Assembly (NCBI GenBank): GCA_964405455.1
Contig: CAYOOA010000003.1
Span: forward strand, 44,376-108,375
Length of the DNA stretch: 64,000 nt
Reading direction: 5' to 3'
Origin: CALESS01 sp964405455
Lineage (GTDB): Bacteria; Chloroflexota; Anaerolineae; Anaerolineales; Anaerolineaceae
Shown here piece after piece: positions 58,225 to 64,000 of this stretch. The notes under the pieces are model-generated. The model was not told the origin of the DNA. It worked only from the letters and a program-made list of their open reading frames with translations, and did not search any database. Numbering within the stretch: position 1 is the stretch's first letter; each line of letters opens with the position of its first letter. A program made the translations under genes and the position numbers.

Positions 58225-59051
58225 GCGAAAATCCGGCTGTTCAAAATTCATATGTTTTGGAATTACATGGATTATCCAAAAATTTCGGCGGCCTGCGTGC
58301 CGTGCGGGATATGGAGATGGCTATTCCCAAGGGTGCCCTTTACGGCTTGATCGGACCGAACGGCGCGGGAAAAACCACTATTTTCAACCTCATCACAGGA
58401 ATATATGGAATCACCAGCGGCGAAATCCTGTTTAATGGGCAATCGATCAAGGGATTTGAACCGTACGAAATCAACCAGATGGGGATTGCCCGAACGTTCC
58501 AAAATATCCGCTTGTTTTCAGACCTGACTGTGCTGGACAATGTGCGTATCGCCTATCATCCACACGCTGGTTACAGCTTTTCAGATGCCCTGTTACATTC
58601 ACCTAAATATTATGTGAAGGAAAACGAACTAACGGACAAAGCAATTGAGTTCTTGAGTGTGTTTGGATTGCAGGACCGGATTCATTCTATCGCCAAGAAC
58701 CTGCCTTACGGTGAACAGAGGCGGCTGGAAATTGCCCGCGCATTGGCAGCTTACCCGAAATTACTACTGCTGGATGAACCTGCTGCGGGTATGAACCCGA
58801 ATGAATCCGTCGCCCTGATGGACTTAATCCATTTCATCCGCGAAAAATTTGAGTTGACGATCCTGCTGATCGAGCACCAGATGCGGGTGGTGATGGGTGT
58901 GTGCGAAAGGATCACCGTAATGGACTTTGGCGAACGGATCGCTTTTGGAGGTCCGGCGGAAATTCAATCCAATCCCAAGGTGATTGAAGCCTACCTGGGG
59001 CCGGGGGCTTCTGCGTTGGCGGAAAAATTCAAACGGAAGAGGAATCGATAA
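58221..59051 (+). CDS. livG: Branched-chain amino acid ABC transporter ATPase LivG
   Basis: 276 residues. Walker A GPNGAGKTT, Q loop ARTFQNIRLFSDLTVLDNV, signature NLPYGEQRRLEIARAL (the LPYGEQ form is normal for LivG), Walker B LLLLDEPAAGMNP, H loop LIEHQMRVVMGVCERI. The start overlaps livM by four bases. Confidence 0.95.
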   Translation: MSENPAVQNSYVLELHGLSKNFGGLRAVRDMEMAIPKGALYGLIGPNGAGKTTIFNLITGIYGITSGEILFNGQSIKGFEPYEINQMGIARTFQNIRLFSDLTVLDNVRIAYHPHAGYSFSDALLHSPKYYVKENELTDKAIEFLSVFGLQDRIHSIAKNLPYGEQRRLEIARALAAYPKLLLLDEPAAGMNPNESVALMDLIHFIREKFELTILLIEHQMRVVMGVCERITVMDFGERIAFGGPAEIQSNPKVIEAYLGPGASALAEKFKRKRNR

Positions 59052-59758
59052 TGCTACGCGTACATGACCTCCACGTTTATTATGGTTCCATCCATGCTCT
59101 CAAAGGTGTGGACTTTCACCTAGAACAAGGTGAAATTGTTACATTGATTGGAGCAAATGGAGCAGGTAAATCAACGACTTTGAATACCCTTTCCGGGTTG
59201 CTTCGGTCCCGATCTGGTGAAGTCTTCTTCCTGGAAGAGAATATCACGCGCGTACCAGCCCAGGATATCGTCCGGCGGGGTATTGTCCAGGTCCCGGAAG
59301 GTCGAAAAATTTTTGCCACCCTGACTGTGATGGAAAACCTTGAAATGGGTGCCTACCTGCAAAACGATAAAGCCCAATTTGATCGGGATGTTGAGATCGT
59401 TTTCAATCATTTCCCACGCTTGAAGGAACGGCGTTTGCAATTGGGAGGCACTTTATCCGGCGGTGAACAACAGATGCTGGCCATTGGCCGGGGATTGATG
59501 TCGCATCCCAAGTTAATGCTGCTTGATGAGCCTTCGATGGGCCTGGCACCTATCCTGGTTGAGCAGATTTTTGAAATCATCCGTGAAATCAATGACCAGG
59601 GTGTGAGCATCCTGCTGGTTGAGCAGAACGCACAGATGGCACTTTCCATTGCAGACCGGGGATACGTGCTGGAAACCGGCCAAGTGATCCTGGAAGGGGA
59701 TGCTCACGAGCTGATGGAAAATCCGCAAGTGATCGAAGCCTACCTGGGTGGTCATTAA
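59051..59758 (+). CDS. livF: Branched-chain amino acid ABC transporter ATPase LivF
   Basis: 235 residues. Walker A GANGAGKST, signature LSGGEQQMLAIGRGLM, Walker B LMLLDEPSMGLAP, and the LivF-typical LVEQNAQMALSIADRGYVLETG. Its ATG shares one base with the livG stop (TAATG). Fifth gene of the operon. Confidence 0.95.
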   Translation: MLRVHDLHVYYGSIHALKGVDFHLEQGEIVTLIGANGAGKSTTLNTLSGLLRSRSGEVFFLEENITRVPAQDIVRRGIVQVPEGRKIFATLTVMENLEMGAYLQNDKAQFDRDVEIVFNHFPRLKERRLQLGGTLSGGEQQMLAIGRGLMSHPKLMLLDEPSMGLAPILVEQIFEIIREINDQGVSILLVEQNAQMALSIADRGYVLETGQVILEGDAHELMENPQVIEAYLGGH

Positions 59759-59772
59759 CAGAGGAGAATGAG

Positions 59773-60126
59773 ATGAAAACCTGGCTGAAAATCCTCCTGT
59801 TGTTTATCCTTCCTACACTGGCTTTGATCAGCTACCCACCTAAAACACTGATTGGCGGATGGATTGCCATCCTCCTGGTGGTTGGTTTGATGGTTTTTCT
59901 GGGCTTTCGGATTGTCAAAGGCGACCGGCTGGCCCTGACCTTCATGATCCTCCTGCAAGGTATGAACGTTGTCATACGCATGATGATGTTTGCCAACAAT
60001 GCCATGCCGGCGGGTGGGAGCGTGGATGTGATTTACATCTTTACTTCCATCCTGGGATTTGTCCTATCGTTTTACCTGGTGGTTCGTCTTGACCGGGTGG
60101 ATGTTCGCGGATTACTTAGAAATTAG
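59773..60126 (+). CDS. Small membrane protein at the end of the liv operon
   Basis: 117 residues, four hydrophobic segments (about 2-20, 25-44, 52-72, 80-104). No recognised motif. AGAGGAGAATGAG precedes the ATG. 14 bp after livF and ended by the terminator at 60153, so it belongs to the operon; relation to transport is inferred from that only. Confidence 0.72.
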   Translation: MKTWLKILLLFILPTLALISYPPKTLIGGWIAILLVVGLMVFLGFRIVKGDRLALTFMILLQGMNVVIRMMMFANNAMPAGGSVDVIYIFTSILGFVLSFYLVVRLDRVDVRGLLRN

Positions 60127-60152
60127 CCAAGCCCGTAAGTCGCCCCCCTTTA

Positions 60153-60190
60153 GCCGCCGGAATGCCCTTTCCGGCGGCACTTTTATTTCG
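60153..60190 (+). terminator. Terminator of the liv operon
   Basis: Perfect 10-bp stem GCCGCCGGAA / TTCCGGCGGC with a 6-nt loop, then ACTTTTATTT. Confidence 0.85.
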
Positions 60191-60250
60191 GTGGGCGAAT
60201 TGCCAGCTGTTTTCGCCCGTACTAGTTTTGATCAATGATACAATTTTTTC

Positions 60251-60931
60251 ATGCTTGTTGAAGTACGAGAATTATCCAAAGTTTATTTTCGTAATCGGGA
60301 AGAAGTCCATGCCTTGAGAAGTGCAAATATCTCTATCAAGGCTGGCTCGTTTGTCATAATCACTGGCCCCAGTGGCTGTGGAAAATCCACCCTTTTACAC
60401 TTGCTGGGAGGAATTGACCGCCCAACAGGTGGCAACATCATTTTTAACGATAAACACCTTGAAGAAGCAACCGAGGATGAACTCACCCGGTTCAGGCGGG
60501 AGAATATAGGTTTTGTTTTCCAATTCTATAATTTACTGCCAAGCCTAGATAGTCTGGATAACGTTTGCCTGCCCCTATATGCTCGAGGGGTGCATAGAGC
60601 CGAAGCTCGCCAGCAAGCAAAAGAGGTGCTAGAACGAGTGGGGCTTGATTCCAGGCTTCATCACAAACCATCTGAATTGTCAGGTGGGGAGCAACAGCGG
60701 GTCGCAATTGCTCGTGCAATTATTGGCAAACCCTGCCTGGTACTCGCTGATGAACCGACCGGTGATCTGGATGCAGAATCAGCGCGTTCCATTATGAAAC
60801 TGATGCAGGAAATCAATCAACAACTAGGAACTACTTTTCTCGTTGCAACGCATAATGCAGCCTTTACTGAATTTAGCGATTGCATTTTTGAGCTCAGTAA
60901 TGGTGTTTTGAAGGAGCGGTCGTGTTCTTGA
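60251..60931 (+). CDS. ABC transporter ATPase, MacB/LolD type
   Basis: 226 residues. Walker A GPSGCGKST, Q loop FVFQFYNLLPSLDSLDNV (typical of MacB/LolD/FtsE), signature LSGGEQQRVAIARAI, Walker B LVLADEPTGDLD, H loop VATHNAAF. Works with the two FtsX-type permeases next to it. Such complexes move lipoproteins, drugs or peptides by mechanotransmission rather than by channel transport. No strong ribosome binding site at the ATG. Confidence 0.92.
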   Translation: MLVEVRELSKVYFRNREEVHALRSANISIKAGSFVIITGPSGCGKSTLLHLLGGIDRPTGGNIIFNDKHLEEATEDELTRFRRENIGFVFQFYNLLPSLDSLDNVCLPLYARGVHRAEARQQAKEVLERVGLDSRLHHKPSELSGGEQQRVAIARAIIGKPCLVLADEPTGDLDAESARSIMKLMQEINQQLGTTFLVATHNAAFTEFSDCIFELSNGVLKERSCS

Positions 60932-62049
60932 CAGCAGATCTTCTGTGGAAAGATTTATTACATGACCGCACCCGTTTTGTTTTAAACCTGACCGGATTGG
61001 CAGTGGTGATCACATCGTATTTCATCCTCTCAGCCCTTTCCACGAGCATGAATGAGATGACCAGGGATGTCGGCTCCAGTCAAAACCTAATCATTTTTCA
61101 GAGAGGATTGATCCTGGCTGCAGATACATCCATTAGTCCTGAAGTTTTGGAGGTTGGAAAAGAGCTAATACCAGAATACGCAAGTCGCGTTTCACCGGGT
61201 GTTTATCGGATCACCAAGGTGGGAGAGCATGTTGTCACTCTCCGGGCGGCAGACCTTTCGGATTGGGAGCCTGTATTTCATTTAAGTATACTTACTGGAA
61301 GATGGCCAACCCAATATGGTGAAATTGTGGTGGGAAAAGGAACGGCAGATGCATTCGATTGGACCGTTGGGACTCAATTAACTATTTATGGAAGCCTGTT
61401 TAGGGTCAGTGGAATTTTCCAGGGACCTGGTTCTGCTTTTTCCTCTGTCTGGATGTCCGAGTCGGATTTCTGGACATTATTTGAAATACAGCCAAGATAT
61501 TCCGGACTTTTCATCCAAGTGAAAGATGGAGTTGACCCAAAATTTGTGCAAAGCCGGTTGGAAGAAGACCCGCGACTGGCCGGGAACTATGATGTTTATC
61601 TTGAAGATGCTTTCACCCAGCGGAACTTTCAAGCTATCAAAGATCTACGAGCCATTACTTCCCTGGCCGGCTGGCTGGCATTGTTAGGTGTCATTTTTGG
61701 GATGTTCAATGCGAATGCCCTGAGCGTGGTCGAAAGAAGCCGCGAAATTGGCATCCTGCTTGGTATTGGCCTCTCCCATAAGATGGTAAGAGAGGTGATC
61801 CTGATCCGCTCGATTTTCCAGGCAATTCTAGCATTTGGAATCGGGCTATTTGTTTCCTGGTTGTTCACAATCAGCCAACAAATGACCTCGCCCATGTCCA
61901 TCCTTGGAGTTCCGCTGATATTTAAAATCAGCTTGCTGAATATCATAGAAGGCTTCCTGGGAGTATTGTTGTTGGCACTGGTAGGCGTATGGCTATCATC
62001 GAGGTCGATCTTCAAAATACCTGTGGCGGAGTTGATGCGACAACCATGA
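60922..62049 (+). CDS. FtsX-like ABC permease (first)
   Basis: 375 residues from GTG 60922 (AAGGAG six bases upstream), overlapping the ATPase gene by 10 bp. One N-terminal helix (about 16-38), an extracytoplasmic MacB-type core domain (about 45-240), then three C-terminal helices with VVERSREIGILLGIGLSHKMV, the FtsX coupling motif. Stop overlaps the next gene's start. Confidence 0.9.
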   Translation: MFLTADLLWKDLLHDRTRFVLNLTGLAVVITSYFILSALSTSMNEMTRDVGSSQNLIIFQRGLILAADTSISPEVLEVGKELIPEYASRVSPGVYRITKVGEHVVTLRAADLSDWEPVFHLSILTGRWPTQYGEIVVGKGTADAFDWTVGTQLTIYGSLFRVSGIFQGPGSAFSSVWMSESDFWTLFEIQPRYSGLFIQVKDGVDPKFVQSRLEEDPRLAGNYDVYLEDAFTQRNFQAIKDLRAITSLAGWLALLGVIFGMFNANALSVVERSREIGILLGIGLSHKMVREVILIRSIFQAILAFGIGLFVSWLFTISQQMTSPMSILGVPLIFKISLLNIIEGFLGVLLLALVGVWLSSRSIFKIPVAELMRQP

Positions 62050-63131
62050 TGGTCCGTTTGGGTATCAAAAACCTGCTTGATCATAAACTGCTGACCCTGG
62101 TCATGGCCGGAGTAATTGGTATTTCGTTGATGAGCTTTTTCACTTTGCAGGCGTATCGATCAGGTTTTACAGCCCGTTACTCAAAAATCAGCCCTAATTA
62201 TTTGGTTGTCCAAATGAGCGGCAGCTTTGGAGAATATTATGGCAGCCGAATACCTGTTGAGGTCGGGGATGAATTACTGGCTGCCGGTGTCAGCCGGGTA
62301 ATTCCTGAGATCCATACCGTAGTTGGAACAACAGAAGAAAACGCGATATTGTTACGCGGAATTCCAATGGATAATCCGTATCAGGTTGAGAATTACCAAA
62401 TGGTTTCAGGTAGACCGCTGGAACCGGGCGATTTGCCAAGGCTGGCCATGGTTGGAATTCGGCTGGGCGAAAAATTATCCCTTTCTGCGGGTGGAATGAT
62501 AAGCATCCGGGATCGGGATTTTAAAGTGGTTGGTATCTTTGAAAATGGAACTTATGCAGACAATGAAGCCTGGATCTCCATCACGGATGCTCAATCACTA
62601 CTGGGTTGGGGAACGGATGTCAGCGTTTTTATCATCCCAAGTGGAGAGGTTTTTCAGCAAGGTGATACCCTTCCGGGCGGAATTTCGATAGTTCAGAAAG
62701 GAGAAAGCGGCAGTACATTAATAAAAGAATGGAATCCATTCCTCAATATCATAACAATGGTTGTTTGGTTCCTGGGGATTGCAGCAATCATTGCCCTGGC
62801 AAGTATTTTGTGGCGCCTGGCCTGGTTGAAAAGAAGGGAGCTGGCGATAATCCGGAGTGTTGGTTATGGAAAGATCAACATGATGGTGTACCTACTCAGC
62901 CAGGGGATCGGAATCTCATTGCTCGGATTTCTGGCAGGTGTCCTTGGAGCAATGCTTCTCGGGTTGTTTACAGAAGTAAAAACTGCCGGAATTTCCTTTC
63001 ATGCTATTTATGATATTCGTGTCTTTTTATCCAGCTTTGTGTTCTCAATTCTACTTACTGCAGCCGGCGCAGTCGTTCCCGCCTGGCGGTTGACTCGCCT
63101 AAACCTGGCGATGCTTCTACGATCAGAATAG
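62046..63131 (+). CDS. FtsX-like ABC permease (second)
   Basis: 361 residues from ATG 62046 (ATGA overlap with the first permease; a second ATG follows at once). Same plan as the previous protein: helix 1 (LLTLVMAGVIGISLMSFFTL), outer MacB-type domain (about 45-230), three helices and the KRRELAIIRSVGYGKINMMV coupling motif. The two permeases probably form a heterodimer. N-termini of the two outer domains differ, so one may carry the substrate site. Confidence 0.9.
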   Translation: MMVRLGIKNLLDHKLLTLVMAGVIGISLMSFFTLQAYRSGFTARYSKISPNYLVVQMSGSFGEYYGSRIPVEVGDELLAAGVSRVIPEIHTVVGTTEENAILLRGIPMDNPYQVENYQMVSGRPLEPGDLPRLAMVGIRLGEKLSLSAGGMISIRDRDFKVVGIFENGTYADNEAWISITDAQSLLGWGTDVSVFIIPSGEVFQQGDTLPGGISIVQKGESGSTLIKEWNPFLNIITMVVWFLGIAAIIALASILWRLAWLKRRELAIIRSVGYGKINMMVYLLSQGIGISLLGFLAGVLGAMLLGLFTEVKTAGISFHAIYDIRVFLSSFVFSILLTAAGAVVPAWRLTRLNLAMLLRSE

Positions 63132-63157
63132 TCTATCCATTTTTTCGGGAGGTAGTT

Positions 63158-64000
63158 ATGTCTAGGATTCGATGGTTGATCATCGTTTGTATATTAGGGG
63201 TCACTGGATTGGCTTGCCAGTTAGGGAATTATCTACCGATTGGCTCGCAACAAAATGGGCAAAAGGAGCAAGGCGGGCAGGAATCATCTGTCGCTACAAG
63301 TCCGGCAGAAAAACCGACAAAAGGTCCTTCTAATCCAAAAATCACTAATACTCCAACCCCGATACCGTCCACACCAGTCGGAATCCGGCAAGGCTTATCC
63401 AGTTTGAATAGCTATCGGCAATCTATGATTATCAAAATTAACGGACCTACAGCTCAAGACGTTAATGAATATACCTTGCTAGTTGAGTATGGATCCGATG
63501 CGAACAAGCATATCCATATAGAGAATACCAGCAGTTCCGCTGACGATCCGGAATTAAGCACCAGTATTTCAGAACAATACCGGATTGGAGATACCGAGTG
63601 TGATTTTTCACCGGATGATGAAGAAACAAAAATTCAGACGATAGATCCAATGCAAAATGAAATGATTGATGTGCTTTTCCGGATGATGGATTTTACCCCG
63701 GTCATCAACAATCCAGAACTTGTTGGAGAAGAGATGTTAAATGGGATAAAAACAAATCATTTCAAGTTCACGGTCAGCGGACTTGGAACCGACTCAGGTG
63801 CAACGGTTCTTCAAAACAAAGGTGATTATTGGTTGGCTCAGGATGGTCAATACATCGTTAAGTATGATGCAATCCTTGAAACCTCGGATGGTCCAACCGG
63901 GGATCCCAATACAAAACTGGATCATTTTGAGTTCCACCTGGACTTAACGGATGTCAATCAATCATTCACTATTGATTTGCCTGCAAGGTGCCAGCAATAA
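63158..64000 (+). CDS. Lipoprotein associated with the MacB-type transporter
   Basis: 280 residues, complete; the stop is the last three bases of the window. Signal peptide with lipobox TGLACQLG (Cys near residue 20), a Ser/Thr/Pro-rich linker with TNTPTPIPSTP, then a beta-rich domain (QSMIIKINGP, FTVSGLGTD, HFEFHLDLTD) resembling LppX/LprAFG lipid-binding lipoproteins. 26 bp after the permease gene, so it may be the transporter's partner or cargo carrier; this is inference. Confidence 0.75.
   Translation: MSRIRWLIIVCILGVTGLACQLGNYLPIGSQQNGQKEQGGQESSVATSPAEKPTKGPSNPKITNTPTPIPSTPVGIRQGLSSLNSYRQSMIIKINGPTAQDVNEYTLLVEYGSDANKHIHIENTSSSADDPELSTSISEQYRIGDTECDFSPDDEETKIQTIDPMQNEMIDVLFRMMDFTPVINNPELVGEEMLNGIKTNHFKFTVSGLGTDSGATVLQNKGDYWLAQDGQYIVKYDAILETSDGPTGDPNTKLDHFEFHLDLTDVNQSFTIDLPARCQQ

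Noticed and set aside
1..64000. CRISPR array, prophage or transposon
   Set aside because: No regularly spaced repeats, cas genes, phage structural genes, integrases or transposases were seen.

Overview
The window looks like a metagenome-assembled or draft genome of a Chloroflexota bacterium, most likely class Anaerolineae. This is inference from gene content and style: a two-domain CTC-type L25, an RsmD with an APPQY motif instead of DPPY, many TPR, zinc-ribbon and WD40-like lipoproteins, moderately high GC, and tightly coupled genes with TTG or GTG starts. No rRNA, CRISPR array, prophage or transposase was seen. A run of exactly 100 N (54002-54101) is a scaffold join whose two flanks share the same 55 bases, so it is probably an assembly artefact inside one tRNA-Asp gene.

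Layout. 1-4.4 kb: end of a membrane glycosyltransferase-like gene, a DegS-like histidine kinase, then a diphosphate-type phosphofructokinase with a class II aldolase. 4.4-10.7 kb: a Nudix gene converging on a long leftward run (two lipoproteins, UDP-xylose synthase-like SDR, GtrA, ChlI-like AAA+ ATPase, TPR, rsmD). 10.8-24.3 kb: housekeeping genes (scpB, rluB family, plsX, tRNA-Leu, prenyl synthase, tatD, phosphohexomutase, cysteine desulfurase plus mnmA, S9 peptidase, trmI, CoA-type Nudix). 24.3-25.9 kb: rplY, and a divergent membrane gene whose promoter sits inside a 33-bp palindrome made of two GAAC-N4-GTTC boxes.

26-30.2 kb: the leftward operon glpK, short glpA, sdhB, sdhC, sdhD without any sdhA. 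I regard this as the best candidate for an undescribed system: a glycerol-3-phosphate dehydrogenase flavoprotein coupled to a succinate-dehydrogenase-type iron-sulfur and cytochrome b module. 30.4-34.6 kb: SpoU methyltransferase and several zinc-ribbon or SH3 envelope proteins. 34.7-38 kb: a manganese (yybP-ykoY) riboswitch with mntP, and a nickel/cobalt ECF transporter (NikMN fusion, Q, O).

38-44.2 kb: a leftward respiratory-looking cluster: flavin reductase, Crp/Fnr regulator, a histidine-rich polytopic membrane protein, an FGE-like lipoprotein, CtaB-like prenyltransferase and an unknown membrane protein. An FNR-type box lies exactly at the class II distance (-41.5) before the polytopic gene. 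44-49.5 kb: MsrQ-like protein, YigZ, alanine racemase, an aminotransferase with a DapA-family aldolase. 49.7-53.6 kb: an AT-richer pair, a P-type ATPase and an M50-CBS protease, beside tRNA-Asp. 54.2-60.1 kb: a complete branched-chain amino acid ABC operon (livKHMGF order) with a small membrane protein. 60.2-64 kb: an MacB/LolD-type ABC transporter with two FtsX permeases and a lipoprotein.
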